64,000 bases of DNA, taken from NCBI GenBank assembly GCA_947579665.1, contig OX388350.1, positions 90,167,152 to 90,231,151 of the forward strand, given 5' to 3'. The position numbers and the translations under genes were made by a program. Source of the stretch: Sympetrum striolatum (taxonomy: Eukaryota; Arthropoda; Insecta; Odonata; Libellulidae). Below the pieces are notes generated by a model. It saw only the letters and a list, made by a program, of their open reading frames with translations. It was not told the DNA's origin and made no database searches. Positions 1-13,530 of this stretch are shown one piece after another (the stretch's first letter is position 1; the number at the start of each line of letters is the position of its first letter).

Positions 1-3000
1 GAATAAATTCATTAAAGGGTTTCAATAATGGAATATTTCGGCAAAACGTTCGTGAACAGATTAACAGCGGTGTGGTTTTACAATTATCTGCGAAGAGTAT
101 TCCGGACGAAAATCAGACATTAAATGCCATTTTCAGACATTTCTAGCCGAAGGAGTAAAACTTTTCAACAAGCGAATTACTGGGAGAACATGACTCATAA
201 ACAGTTAAACGATTTTTATTCGTATTAATACACACTCATTGAAATACTCTCCTAAAGACATCCGCGATTTAGCGATTTTCAAAATTATTCTTTCATTTTC
301 ACATTAAGTCCACTTTCATTCGTTAGCAATTCGCTAATTAAGATTCGTAATAGTTGCTCATGGTCAATTATTTTCCTTTCGACTCACTATCGGAAGGTAT
401 CGATCGCGGTGAGATTCCGCCTTCTAAATATACGAGTCGATCGAAAGCAAGAACGACAACGGGACATAAAAGAGAATAAATGTCGATATGAAGAGAGAGA
501 AACTCTGAAATGCAATCATGTTCAATGCGAAGAATGTCTTCTTTTAAATGGAAACTCGTCAATGGCTCATCGCTCGAGATGACGGCAAGTGTAAATCAAG
601 GACCTCGCCAAGAATGGCCACACGAAAGCCCTCGGTTTGCCTGTGGCGGGACTCGAACCCAGGCATCGACCGAAGCCGGTGACGTCATGGAATACGGGTT
701 TCCCACTGACGTAGGGAATCTGAAGACTGATGTAAAAATAATTGAGGCGCCGAAGCCCGTTGATGCATTTCCTCTGGTCCACAAGGCATCCAATAAACAT
801 CATTCCAGTTTATGACGGAGCATACGCATAATATTGGGAATCGCTAGGAGTGATTTATAAAAGGAATTTCGTCTCTTTTGGGACGCCACATCTAAAATCT
901 GATTCATTTCGATACATTCCTGCAACAGCTTTCAAAGCTTAGTTTTATGAATATCGATCGTGTCGTTATAAAGATTTTGATCTTCAATTTTTATCTAAAC
1001 GGCAAATAATTAATTAACGAAATAATATTTTACTTGAAACTGTCACATTCCGGAGTTTTCATTCGGAAATTCGAATTAAACTGACTCGCATTCAGTGAAA
1101 GGGCGCGAATTCCAAAGATGTAAATTCGATAAGAACATTCTTCCGGTCGGACATCACCAACAGTATCACGGATTGCTTTTGGAAGACGCAAAAACAGTGG
1201 CAAAAATAGTTGGCGATTAAGCCACCGATTTCGAATGGGCTGAAAAGGGTCGGTTAAAACGGTTGAGGCCAGGTGCGAAGGAACAGATGACGAACGACCG
1301 TAAAAACGAGTTCCGATAGATATTAAAGGAACTCTTCGAACGAAGCAAATTCCGGTAATACGAACAAATCCACGTATCACAATAAACATCAATTGGCGAC
1401 GAACGACAAGTTCATTCAGTTCGAATTCTAGTGAATCTCTTTACTGAGTAATGTTGGGCGACAGTAAGACACACAAACATTAAGTTCGGGAAATGTCCGT
1501 CATTAGAAAATCCTCGACAAAGAAACTTTCATCATTACGTAAGACTGCGAGGAGATAATCCTATTTCCTCAAACAACTCCCATCTTAGTTCAACACGTAT
1601 CTTGGTAACATAGACACAGCGATTCACGCCATAGAGCACACTCCATTCGGTAGCTGCCATCTTTTGTTTACCAAGAGCGAAAAGATGGACATCCTGCTCT
1701 AAATTTCTCGAAACTAAGTCTTCCGATGATTTCCTCGACCTTTCACAGAACTTTCCAACGTCCAAGTATTATCGTTTGAAAATACGTAGTCCGTCACGCA
1801 AAAGCGACTAAATAGTTCTGCTTGTTGACCGTCCCGAAGGATTCGGGCAACGGTCTGCCGGCTAACGGTCTAAAGGGGATGGCGCTGCAGCGGCGAAGGT
1901 CGAATGAGTCAGACGAATACCGTAAACACGAGGAGTCATTGGACGGCGCAAAGAGATAGGACGCATTAGGAGTGATGAATTAAAAGAGTGTAATAGAAGC
2001 AACGGATGGATGGCAGAATGGAGATGGTACTGAACAGATAAATGAAGTTCACCAAAAGATATTTGGATGATGAGGTCTGCAAGTGTAGAGCGAGGAGGCA
2101 GAATTAATTCAACGAGGGAATTACACGCGTGTACTAAGTACCAGTTTTTAGAGACATTTAGAAGAACCTCAATGCAGTATGACAAAGCATTATATTTATC
2201 TTTGAGTATACCCTAAATATTCCACCAAGTAATTGAAAAATCGAGAGAAGATTTGGTAAAGAATGGGGAAAAATCGATTCCAGAAAAAGGGCTGCGTATT
2301 TTTCAGTCAACAAAAATGGTATCACAGAGCACGTCTGTCTGAATAACAGCAGCACTTCTCCACAGTAGAGTACGGCAAATGTGGTCAATCCAAATACGGA
2401 GCACTCTACATTTTCGACTGCTATGCATTTGGTAGAAAAAGACGCGCACAGTGACAATCGAAGGGGTATACTATATCGACGAATGCCAGCTGACGTCAGA
2501 GCGATTTATTTGAGTAAACACGCTGCGAAAACTGCATAAGAGCTTTAAGTGGACAATACAAGACCCCTCGACTGACATCAGCAGATAAAAGGGGCGGTAG
2601 AATAAAATTGCCAATACGACGGCTAAAACCATAAGACTAACATTAACAAGAATTTGATCTGTTTCAGTGTGAGGCAATATCCATTTACATCGCACATTTC
2701 CTTTAAGTTTCAATGCTTCACCCGAACAAACTATATAAACGGACCTAATTTAAAATCAAAATCATGCCTTTGCTTGATCGACGTGATATTTTATTACTTA
2801 TATAGTTTGAAGGGGGAATCGGACAGGGAAGACGTGAGCGAGGGTCGGAAGGATTAAAAGAAGCAAAAGGCGTTGGTGCATTAATTTAAAACGCAAGATG
2901 TTACTTTAATCGGAAGGGGCAATGAGAGATGACCGAAGGCTGTTTGGCCAATGCGGAGAGCCGACCATTGAGTCCAATTACGGCGCGCGCGCCACAGTAT

Positions 3001-3580
3001 CGATCGTCCGCCATTGGCGACCACGTGGTGCTGAACACGTGGTCGATTGCCCTTTTACCATTTGATAACAAACTGCATTACCCAATCTTCGGATTGTCAA
3101 TTTCATCTTTCTTTGCCTCGAAAGAATCGCCATCTTCCGTATGAGTGTCGAAGTTAAGATACATCCAGGATGGACACCTTATGCTTCAATCAATGGAATA
3201 CCTTCAAATTCTCAACTATCGCAAATAAATGCGCCCGGGAGAAAACAAATTTCCATGAATAGAATTGCGAGACACTCTCCACGACAATTAGATTTGCTTG
3301 ATAGATGCAAGTCGCCGAAGACAATGACTGCCCTTGGCAAAAATCTAGTTATTTTAATAATGAAATTATCCCGGATGCGTACAAGCTTGGTATCGAGGAA
3401 TTTAAATGTCGGTGCTTTAAATCGAGTTAATGATGATAACCATCTTGAGAAACCTAGGCCTAATACCAGATGTCCAAATAGGAAACGAAAATGACGCCTA
3501 CTTTGAAGGGAAGGAACATATCCCAATGAGGTTATGACTGGCCCCACTTCAAGGAGAGTCTGTCTGAACATTGATGATCT
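1..3580. other. Unique sequence, ordinary CpG content, no gene recognised
   Basis: Apart from a tRNA-like box near 640-660, I see no conserved protein, RNA gene or repeat here. Open frames up to about 127 codons exist on the minus strand (for example 1030-1392 and 3212-3595), but they show no recognisable domain and are within what chance gives. CpG dinucleotides are frequent, in contrast to the next interval. Confidence 0.5.
597..800 (-). repeat. Possible tRNA-derived SINE fragment with B-box
   Basis: On the minus strand, around 640-660, there is a good Pol III B-box (GGGTTCGAGTCCC) next to the words CGCCACAGGC. A similar word pair, a B-box followed by CCGCAGGCAG, occurs near 14568-14585, so the two may belong to one family. 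I see no convincing A-box, tail or target duplication, so this is tentative. Confidence 0.35.
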
Positions 3581-6500
3581 TCGTGAGGTAAACATAATAG
3601 CTCATTCTCCAGTTTAGCACAGTACCCTCCGATTGAGAGTTTTCAAGTTTATGGCAGAAGCTTCCCCGAGGTTCATGACCTCTACTGACTCTTTTCACAT
3701 ACCTACTCACAGATTTGATTCAACACATTTCCTCAGAAACAAAACATCCTTCAACTCATAAATAATCACAGCTAACGTTCTGACTGAACTGGTTTGAATG
3801 TATGTCTATGACGTAAAATAAGTACAAACATATTGCAAATAGTAAGAAAGAGAACTATAAAGGACTTAGAATTTTTTCTGGGTCAGCTAAGGTTGAAGAT
3901 TGGAATATAATGTTGATTGTGAGACCTATTCAAGTTGTAAAATTAATAATTTTAGTATTAGTATAGTTATAAGTGCTTGGACAGCTTAGGTCATTTTACA
4001 TGTTGGCTCCCATTGACAATCATACCCAGGACCACTTTCACCAAAGCACAAAGAGCTGCCAACATGACTATCTGGGAGCCCTTAATAATTTTCATAAGAC
4101 AATGGGAAGGAAAATAGTAACTTTCTGGTCCTAGGGGATGTATGTTTAAAGGAGTTTAGGCATCCTCTAGGAAAAGCAACTGGATTAAGAAATATAAGAA
4201 TAATAAAATAAAAAAATAAAATTTGAACCTGGAAACACTTTCATTACCTAATAAGCATACAACATCCTGTAGTTAGCCAAAGAGGTAAATTATATTTAAT
4301 TATGCTCCATCTGTAAAATAATACTTATTCTGTATCATTCATAATTTATTAAGTTCATAGACGAAAGATTTACCCTGTACAACAAATATTCTGTGCGATA
4401 AATCATGTCTCTTAGCATCAAAACTGCAATATTATAAACAGAACAAACTGAGGACCTACATAATGTGCTCATTTAGCTCTCCTAAATAAAACAGACAAAT
4501 CTCAATTTGAAATAACAAAGAATGAGAGGCAGAAGTAGTAAATAATGTGACCCATCGAAGTCATCAGGGGATGCTTTGGGTGGAGTTGAAAATAAATCAA
4601 GGTTAAGCAAAGGAAATGCACAATGGACAGGACATATAAGAAACAGATTACCGCAGTCATACATTGACTGGTTCAACTCCGAAAATCATCAAGCAACTGA
4701 TGGAAGACCAATGTTCATCATGACAAAATTAAAATCCAAATAAAAAGTGTCCAAACTGAGTACCCCCATGGGCAAAACTGTGAGAAATCATTTGATGAGG
4801 AAGCAAAAGATGAGCAACGAGAGAATTAACTCCTAAAGCAATAGTGGTTGAAGCAAATATTCCAATGTTCAGGGGCAACAGCAATAAAATAATAAGTATA
4901 CCTTGTATAATTATTGTATTATTTTTGGAATGGTGGAATAGTAAACATTTCGATAACTGCAAATCTACAAATGCATACCATTAATTAATGCAACAGGAGA
5001 AATCAACCTGAAACCAGTGCAACATTATAATTTATAGATTAACGTGGAAATGATAAACTGATCAATATGCTGAAGATAATACAACCTTTGTGAATCAATA
5101 TCGGAAGGCACTAAAGACTGCTAAGCTTGGTTAAATGCCATCCTAAAAGGGAAACCTTGCTCTGACTTTATCATATTTCTGGACATTGAGGTATCAATAA
5201 TTTCCAATTAATGGCAAGTCAATAAATAAAAAAGATTATTCTCACATAAAGACATGAGGTTTCACTTAAGTTTAAGGATATTCAACTTCAACATTTAGAA
5301 TAAGGAAATGTGAAAAATAGATTAAAAGAAAGATAAAAATCCATTCTAATGTTTGCTTCAAAATGCATCAATGTTCAAACTAAAGTGTTGCTTTCTATTG
5401 AATTGTTTTCAGCAAAAGATTGCTGTAAACTATAAATATATCAGATTCTGGTGGCACAGCAGTTACATGTCAAAATGATTGCCCAAAGCCAACTACTACG
5501 TACCTTAAAAATCCATTGTGCTGATAAGAAATGAATTACATTTGAATAAGAAGCAGCTTATTTACTGGTTGTTGTTTCCATGGCATATTAAGTGATTTTT
5601 GCTAATTTTATGTCAAATCTTTTGATGTTAATTTCATCAAACAATTGCAATTACCTACTTGCAGATTTCTAAATCTATATCTGGTTGCCACTTGTATGCC
5701 ATAATTATACGACAGCACTAGTGGTACTTTGGTTTAAATACAATCAAACGAGGATGAGTAAATGAAAGCTCATCATTTATGATCATATGAGAGAAAGAAA
5801 CAACCTCTATAACTAAATGATTCCTCAAATGTGTATCTCTTTAAGTGACTTGCATACAAAAAATTACATTTTACACATATGTACACATTGCGCATGTTTT
5901 GGTCTTTAACATTCTAAAAGGTGTGCTAACATACCGAGTAGATGAGTGTCGATGATGGGTAATGGAGGAGTAATGATAGCCTCAGTGAGGGAGACTTCTG
6001 AACTAAGTGAGAAAGCAACAAAAAGTATCTCAAATTTATGCTCATTTAGATTTGACTGCAAACAATATCTACCTCAGAGTGTGAGAATGATTGAAGACTT
6101 GTACATCAATTGAGTGACTAAAACGCAAAACTAATCACGGAATCAACTAGAACAACTAAGAGGGCCACTTCCAACCGCAGTTTGGATAAACCTCAACCAA
6201 CTGTGGTGCAATTAGCAACCATTTGGAAAGTGTAGATGTGCCGAATCCACTGAAAAGCCAATAGTGATATTCAGAGGACGGTTATCAGCCATTGTGAAGT
6301 AATACCGCGACAGTGAAGGAATCTTGTTCTGGATTTTGAGGCACTCCGAGATAACGCATTGGATGAGAGTGAGTGTGGTAGATGTGTGAGAGGACACCCC
6401 ATGCAATCACTTCATTTCTCCCATCAGCAGATGCACTATCTCCTACACTAGTTGGTTAATAAGTAGGTTTCACTACTTACTTTCTATTGTTTTCATCCAT

Positions 6501-8100
6501 CTAATTCTAACTAACATGATTTTCATGTTCAAAAGCTTCTGGGATACCTGTGGATTGATACAAACTACCTTTGGTTCCTATAATCAGACGAGTCTCACAA
6601 AAACAAGGTCAACAACACATTACTTAGGAATGCATCTACAATTATACACACTCCCATCTTACCTAGCAATGTATTTATGTCAGTACCCATGAGTAACGGG
6701 AATTACAAGTCACACACACACACAACATGCTCAATCAACATATGAAATCACATCCACTCTATTTTTACACTCATATACTGCAATTTTATTAGCTAATCAT
6801 GTAAGTACATAATCATATCAATCATATGATACATTAACGTCAGCATACTAATACTGAAGGTTTCAGTTGAAGAGAATGCCGTCAACATGACAGGTACCTT
6901 TACTCCACGCACACAAGTGCCACTGCTTCATTAGCTGAATTGGCCTTTTACACAACTTATGAAACCCCAGATTGAAAACGACTTGCTTAATTACTGCAAA
7001 CCCAAAGAAGTAAAACATGTGTGTTTAGAGTAAAAGTACCTGAATATGAATCAAAACCAACACTCTGTCTATGATGAAAATACATTCACTATTAATTTGC
7101 ATAATAAAATCCAAGTCATTCTGTACTGACGTGGTTCATCAAGCTACCAATCTCAACACTACGTTGTCATCATCAACTCAAGATCTAGTTCAAATCGAAA
7201 AGTTTCCATCTACAATAACCCTCCAACAATTATATTAGTATGTTGAATGACATTCCTACTTTTATTATAGAAACGTATCCATCAATATCAGAGGATCATT
7301 AGAAATTCTAACATCGACATCTAATTTAGTAACTGCAGCAATTCATAGCTATTCAAATTGCCAACATATTACATGCAGAGCTTGAGTAAATCAAACTAAT
7401 TATTTTAATTTATCGAGTGAATTGCATGGTAAACCACCATCATATATATATATATATGGATCCACTAATTACAAGAAAGATGGCAATGCCACAATGTTAA
7501 GTCATTATGCGAAGCAAGACACTCCTTGGGGAATAAATATTAAAGCTATAATTACACATATGTACACAAAACCATCGTAAATCTAACAGTTTAAAGCTAA
7601 TATATTAATATTATCTATGAGAAAGGAAAGGTTGGAAGTGTTACTCAGAGAAAACAGTGACTACATCGAATTCAGGTGACCTTAGACAAAAAAAGAGGCA
7701 TCAAAATCTACTTATCCCCACAATATCTACCGCAAAGCTGTGACCCGCTGCATTTTCCTTAAGGAAATTTAGCATGGGTTTGGATGCAATGCACTGCCAC
7801 TGAAAAAAATCGACTTCAACAACCTACGACTCAGTTGAAAAAAAGTATCGTCGACATATTATTAGAAGGGTGAAGATTAAAGAGTCCACACGATGTCAAC
7901 TTGCCATTTCATTTACTACTTAAGATTCTAGAAAACACATAAACCACTCTTAAGCCCAAAAACACTACGAGTCAAAGACTCAATCATGGTAAAGCTACCC
8001 TTCTACCAACATCTGTAGTGATTACACTGGATTCACGCTCCATATTCATTCCAATATATCTTTGATGCAAATTACGTTACACTACCGTCTCCATCAAATA
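3580..8100. other. CpG-depleted interval, candidate methylated gene body
   Basis: By eye, CpG is rare here, about 5-8 per kb between 4 and 6 kb and about 15-18 per kb between 6 and 8 kb. Flanking DNA of similar base composition has about 30-40 per kb. CA and TG are correspondingly common. In invertebrates with germline CpG methylation this pattern marks transcribed gene bodies. I could not identify exons: no open frame has a known domain. It contains one SINE (3954-4081), a short (CA)n tract near 6711-6723 and a short (TA)n near 7443-7457. With the CpG island to its right it may be the first intron or body of a minus-strand gene; that is inference. Confidence 0.5.
3943..4092 (-). mobile_element. 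tRNA-derived SINE, family A, with 11-bp target duplication
   Basis: The element body is 3954-4081, minus orientation. It matches the copies at 14745-14871, 25760-25890 and 40599-40720: a tRNA-like head ending in GGGAGCC(C), then a tail with the words AGGTCATTT and GACAGCT and a trinucleotide-type end (AGTATTAGTAT on the plus strand). It is flanked by identical 11-bp duplications TTAATAATTTT at 3943-3953 and 4082-4092, as expected for LINE-mediated retrotransposition. The B-box has decayed. Its CpGs are lost too, in keeping with the CpG-poor surroundings. Confidence 0.85.
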
Positions 8101-9320
8101 CAAAGTGTAATACTAATTAGAAAGAAAGCAAAAGAGCACGCATGATTTATATCAACTTTTAAATACAAACCAAAACAATCTAGTACGAGATATTTAATCT
8201 AAAATTATTCGAGGAAACTGAGATTTACCCTCGATCACTGGCTACTAGATGTACAAAGCCGATCTTGGCGATATAATTGAGGTCAAAAAGTTAAATCATA
8301 TCCTTCGATCGAAGGAATTTTATTTTCCAACAAGGCTTAGATGATCAGGTAGCCAGTTTCGATATTTACTCTACATATTCACTAAAATTAACAACGGCGG
8401 CAACACGACAAGAATATGAGCCGCTCACTATGTTAACACCATAAAAAGATAAACACGAGTTTAAAATAAGAACTAATAAAACTCGCGGTATTTTAAATTC
8501 TCAAACATTAATTTAAACAACAAATGCAAGATGCACTAAAGTAATGAACTAATTTTTACTTATCGCGATTCGGTGACTTTTATTCGAGAAATTATTCTTA
8601 CTTCGTAGAATACATTGATTGATGTAACAACCAAGTCGTTGCTACAACGAATTACACGGATTGTTAGAATGTTTTAGTGCGTCAGTGCAGCTACTCATTT
8701 CAGTTAATTATGAAAGCGAGTTCCAACCGAAAACAATTTTGGGCGTTCATGTCCGATGCGATCTGAGCAAAATACCCCATGCAATCAACTCATCCGCTCG
8801 GAAACTTATCTTCGGCCTCGTATTTTCTAGATATATTTTACTCTATAGAAGATTTGCTTCCAGAGGAAACAAATTTACAATTCGAAACATCGATACATTT
8901 CATTTTAGCGATAGCCGTTCCTCATTATAATAAGCAACTAATACAACAAACAAACTTGAGTTATTTCTACGTTTAAGAAAACGAGGCCCAACTATTGCAC
9001 GCACGAGAGGAAGGAAACCGATTTAATACCACCCATTCGAACTCTTTAGGAAATCAAGAAGACGAATCACGTTTTTAGTGGGTCTCTATAGATGTCCAAC
9101 ATATAATAACAAATAATCATTCTACAGTTACAATGGGTCAGACATTATCGCATTTACGATTTTAGCGTAATGTTTCGTTCAATTATTACGTACGTCCCAT
9201 TGTTGATCGCCTTTAGACCGTATCGGACACGAATACCAGATTTTCTTTCACCACTACTGCGGCACATCCCCAGCAAATAAACGAGCGGCTCATTAAATAA
9301 ATTAAATCCATTTGTACTAA
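8101..9320. other. Unique AT-rich sequence, CpG content normal again
   Basis: CpG frequency rises from about 8.1 kb. I recognise no gene, RNA or repeat. Short open frames at 8661-8976 have no recognisable domain. This lies between the CpG-poor region and the CpG island, where the downstream flank of a minus-strand promoter would be. Confidence 0.4.
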
Positions 9321-10398
9321 ATGCAGCACCGTACTCACGGGTTATGTCACATACAAGTCGGCCAAAGGTCTGCGCGGAGCACTTTTCCAGGCAAAGGCGT
9401 CAGCGGAGGCTGGCAGGAGCGTCTGTCGTCTGCGACCAACACCGCGACCTGCGACAAAGAAACGGCTTTCAGTCGCCCAACACGCAGAATTTCAAATGAA
9501 AAAGAAGCACACGAGAGAACGTGAGCAAAAAAGGAACGCACGCGTGCATATGGAAGAGGGGGGGACACGTGCTTTGGCAGAATCGTTAACAAAAAACAAC
9601 CACCCCCGCCTTCCCCTCCGGCCGACGCCGACCGACGGGGTAAAAAGAGAAAGGTGGTGGTGTCAGGCGGGTGCATTCACTGATCCATCGGCGGAGAGCG
9701 TTGTCCTGCAGATGGCAACCGACGCACTCCGAGAACCGCCTTACCTCGCGCCAGGGAAAAAAGATCACAAAAATGGTCGAAGCACACCGTGAAAATGAAG
9801 GCGCACCTTTAGGCTGAGAGAGAAAGTCTTCTAAAGGAATCGAACCGTCCACCATTCACGTTTCACAGACAGAAAGGAATCACAGTTCGGAATGGAAAAC
9901 ACGAAGGGTTTTATAACGGTAACAGAGATAAGAAGAGCTCTAACTTTTTCGCCGTTTCCTCAATCCCTCGTCGGCACGCTATCCTCCGACACGAACATGG
10001 CGGTGCGAAACAAGGCGTCGTAGATGCAGCGGCTGGACGAATCGGGATGAATCCGGTGCTCTTTCGCGAGATGCACACTTCTGTGACAGCTAGGGTCAAA
10101 AGACGACGCTCACCGGTGGAATAGCAGGATGACGGGGTAACAGCCGAGGGACGCGGGCGATACTCACGACTTGGTGAGAGAGACTGAAGAGAGAGGGGAT
10201 TTGGAGGGGAGAGCGCAGGAGGAGAGGGGGAAGGGTGGGGCGAGACAGCGGTGGGATGGGGCAAAGGTGCTCCTTCAGTGCCGACGTGCAGATCCTTGCT
10301 TCCCCCTTTCACGCTACTCGAACAGTTCCCGATCCTCAAAAAAATCCTCCCGTGGCCAAAAACTTCGTCCGAAACACTCGAAGCAGCGCCGCCAGCGG

Positions 10399-10412
10399 GT
10401 CACCATGGCAAC
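10399..10412. promoter_or_regulatory. RFX-type X-box motif
   Basis: GTCACCATGGCAAC is a near-perfect inverted repeat that fits the X-box bound by RFX transcription factors (consensus close to GTTGCCATGGCAAC). In animals such sites commonly drive ciliary genes. It lies inside the CpG island. An ATG in good initiation context sits within the motif (10405), so the match could partly reflect a start-codon context rather than a regulatory site. Confidence 0.5.
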
Positions 10413-10465
10413 CGACAAGCGAACGTCGAAAGGCGAACGCTCGCGACTTTCAGAACGTTCTTTAG
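10405..10465 (+). CDS. Speculative first coding exon
   Basis: ATG at 10405 has a strong context (CACCATGG). It opens a 20-codon hydrophilic frame (starting MATDKRTSKG, rich in K, R and S) that runs to a donor-like TAG/GTAAAT at 10465/10466. Without splicing the frame ends at 10482. The CpG-rich setting and the adjacent X-box make a first exon plausible, but no homology is recognised and no matching acceptor exon was found downstream. Treat it as a hypothesis only. Confidence 0.15.
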
Positions 10466-10480
10466 GTAAATTAGCGGAAT

Positions 10481-13400
10481 GATCTCATCGAAAACACAGC
10501 GACTCCTTCGCTAGTAGATTTGCGGGATCTAATCCGCTTCCGTTTTCGATGCCATTAGGCCTACGCAACAATGGGAAAGGCAACAATCGACTGAAGAATC
10601 AATGAGCCCGTCTTGTTTGCACGAGGATCATTACGTAATGGGAAAGGGCAATAGACGCTTGCGCTGAATCATAGGCTATGTCTCGCGTTAAATCTCTCGA
10701 TAGAAAGTATTCGATGTTATTTCTTCCGCTGAATGAAGGAGAGCATGCGATCCGATATGCTCTTTCTCGAATCGTTGCTCTATATTATTCGAAGATTATC
10801 AGAAGAAGCGAGCCCCCTTCATCGCTGCAAGGACACGGCGAGTCTCGAAATGAAATTAACCATAGTTTCAACAGAATTTTATATATTATTAAATTGCTCG
10901 CGTTATTTCTATACGGGAAACTTGGATACTTGTCACGTTTACACACAATTAACGCAAGTATTTCTTCGTTTTTGCATTAAGCGATAGATAGGGTTGAAAA
11001 CATTGTCAACGAAGTACGCAACCATTTTTCCCTTACCTTAATATCTTCCGTAAATTAACTATGCACATACCTTCCCTTTTTTTCTCATTTCAATAATTTA
11101 TTTTCTCTTTACTTCTTCTTATTTTCTTTAATTTATCTCTATCTACTTACTAACTAATGAATTATTTTGTATTGTCAGGTTTTTTGTTTCAGATTTGTAA
11201 AGTTTTAAGCAGATATTTATTATTATTGCAATGATTCGATGTCACCTATGGCTGTTTTTAATCCCATTTATAAATGAATTTCCCGTCTTAAAACAACGAT
11301 TGTCTCCTCAGTACTTCACCCACTGCAATTCGGTCTACAACCATCACATACTTCCATCGATAATTTCCACAATTTTACTCGGCTGTACGAAGCAACCAAT
11401 TGAATATATCGACAATCCCACGGTCGTCGATTTTACCGTTTTTAGACCATCTCATTTAACAATCGATCCATCCAAAGAGTCTTTTCGAAGTAATCCAAAA
11501 TCGTCGTAAAATATTTGTGAGGAGGAACAGAGATCACGACGGAAGCAAATCCATTTTGTGTTGAACGCGCATCGGAGCAGAACGGCAGCTGTGTGCAAAT
11601 GCATCGAACGATCCTTCGTGTTTCGATAATTGAGGGCGCATTCCGCCCCTCGGCTTACCTTAGGAATACCGTCCAAACACCATATACTGCGGTAGAATAT
11701 TCATTTCCGGGATAAAGAAGTATGTAAATGGCTCGCTTCTAAATAGCGACTGCTCTCAAACATTCATATTCCGTTGCCACAACAATCAACTATATATCGT
11801 TGCCACAACAGTAGAAGGATAGAAAACGAGCGTCTCTTTGTGGTGATCACACTGCATCTGCAATTGGGGATGAGTTTGATTTCCTCGACTTCCCACGAAT
11901 CGAGTCTACCACCAAGTTTACCTGAATGTCATTCAAAACACAAACTAATGTTTGATAATTCCAAAAGTATTGGATCATTCTGCATCTGTACCAACCATCC
12001 ATCGAAAACTGACCACGAATTCACTCGTGAATGGAAACAACAACGTCGCTGTTCCTTTAACCACACGAGAAATCACAAAGGCTCGATATCAACGCATTTG
12101 TTCTCAATTGCATTATTCGACATCTCTTACTTCCCTTCAGCCATCTTACTTAATCCGATTTGCTGTTATAATCGCCATACGTGGAATCCCTTACAAATCC
12201 TAATCAGAGATGCCACGAAGTGAATTGTGGGATTTATAATTAGGTGTATTTCTGCTGCTTTCTCACTCAGGTTCTCACAATATCAAAACCGTTGGTTGCG
12301 AGAGAAAGGTAAGGACAACTCAGACGAAAATATTATAACTATTCCAAAATCAAGCCTTTCAAATTGTTATCATCGTCTGCATAAAAAGTGAAAGAGGATG
12401 TCGAACGGTATAATCACCGGGAATCGAATTCGCATTCATTCTCTCTCTTATAACCAATACGCGAGCTCTATCTGAAGGGAATTCGCGACAGGCATTTGAG
12501 AACAGGGGAATCGAAATAATGGAAGAAAATTTGCTTCAATATACATACGCGAGATGGAGCAATTTGACATTCAAAATGTTGTATAAAAATTCGAGTGAGC
12601 ACGCCGTTTGTCACGAAAAACAAAACACAGACGTATTTGCAAGAAAGGCACGGAATCCGACGTAAACTGAAATCGGAGAAATGAGTCACAAATTAATGCT
12701 CTCCTTCTAATGCTTGGGAAATTATTTTCAGCGTTGTAATCATTTTGGGTAAATGCACCGGTTGAGACGGGGAATTCTCATGTTTCGATATTTAAACGGT
12801 TCAACGAGCGAAGTTTGATTACTCGCGAACCACATTAAATCGCAACTGATTAACTTAACCATTAATGTGGAAGAATTATTCGGCCGTCCTTATTTGACGA
12901 AATAGATCGGCAAAAACGTTTGTCCCTTGGCCAAGAGATTGCGATTTTTACGATAAATTTCAAAATTAAGCGTTTTTGAAAAAATACAATAATTTGGCGG
13001 ACTGACAAATTACTCGACCACTGCTTCCGATAAATGGAACGCGGTTGAATATCGCATCCAATTTGTCGGCCGATTTTAGTGTTTTCAATCCGTCTGCGCA
13101 CACAACGGCAGCGTAACAACGGGCAAAATGACTTCCGGATGGAATGAAAGCGGCCCATCGATAAATTGGAACAAACTGATTAGCAATTGCCCTTCAACCA
13201 TCCAACCTCGTCCAACTCCTCAATTATTGCAGTGCTCAGATTCAAATTTCAAATACCACATTCAATACTGACCAGCCATTACTATAGCCCAACGGCAGAG
13301 GAGAAAACAAAATTCACGGAACTAGCCTATTAACATCGTGGAAACATAATTCCTTCCAAACTCATTATACCGCCTACTTTACTAGGTTTTTTAATCGGCT

Positions 13401-13530
13401 GTTGTATTTAAAAGCATTCTACGTTTACATTTATTATATAAATCAACTTGCAGACCCGGAAATCTATATTACGTAATAGTAGCTGTTTGCAAATTACCGT
13501 AAAATGTATGAATAGCATCGATAAGAACTG
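10481..13530. other. Unique sequence, nothing recognised
   Basis: No domain, RNA gene or repeat was recognised. Pyrimidine-rich tracts occur around 11030-11160. Minus-strand donor-like words occur near 11035 and 11660 (GTAAGG, GTAAGC). They are not linked to any convincing frame. Confidence 0.4.

Larger units (their letters stand above)
9320..10480. promoter_or_regulatory. CpG-rich island, candidate divergent promoter
   Basis: This is the longest GC- and CpG-rich stretch in the window outside transposon ends. It contains a perfect RFX-type X-box (10399-10412), a YY1-like word AACATGGCGG (9994-10003) and a CACGTG E-box near 9566. Minus-strand splice-donor-like words occur near 9338 (GTGAGT), 9744 (GAG followed by GTAAGG) and 10167 (GTGAGT). 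A plus-strand donor-like word GTAAAT follows at 10466. Island, motifs and donors on both strands suggest one or two first exons. No protein from this interval is recognisable, and its open frames (for example a proline/serine-rich frame at 9911-10339, minus) are probably composition effects. Confidence 0.5.

Noticed and set aside
1030..1392. 120-codon minus-strand frame as a gene
   Set aside because: Low-complexity arginine/leucine-rich composition, no known motif.
4482..4730. LINE-like words on the plus strand (a WTGHI-type motif as in some retroelement ORFs)
   Set aside because: Only a few residues resemble the motif, with no supporting frame on either side.
9911..10339. Proline/serine-rich 142-codon minus-strand protein
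   Set aside because: Explained by the GC-rich, purine/pyrimidine-biased CpG island; no conserved feature.
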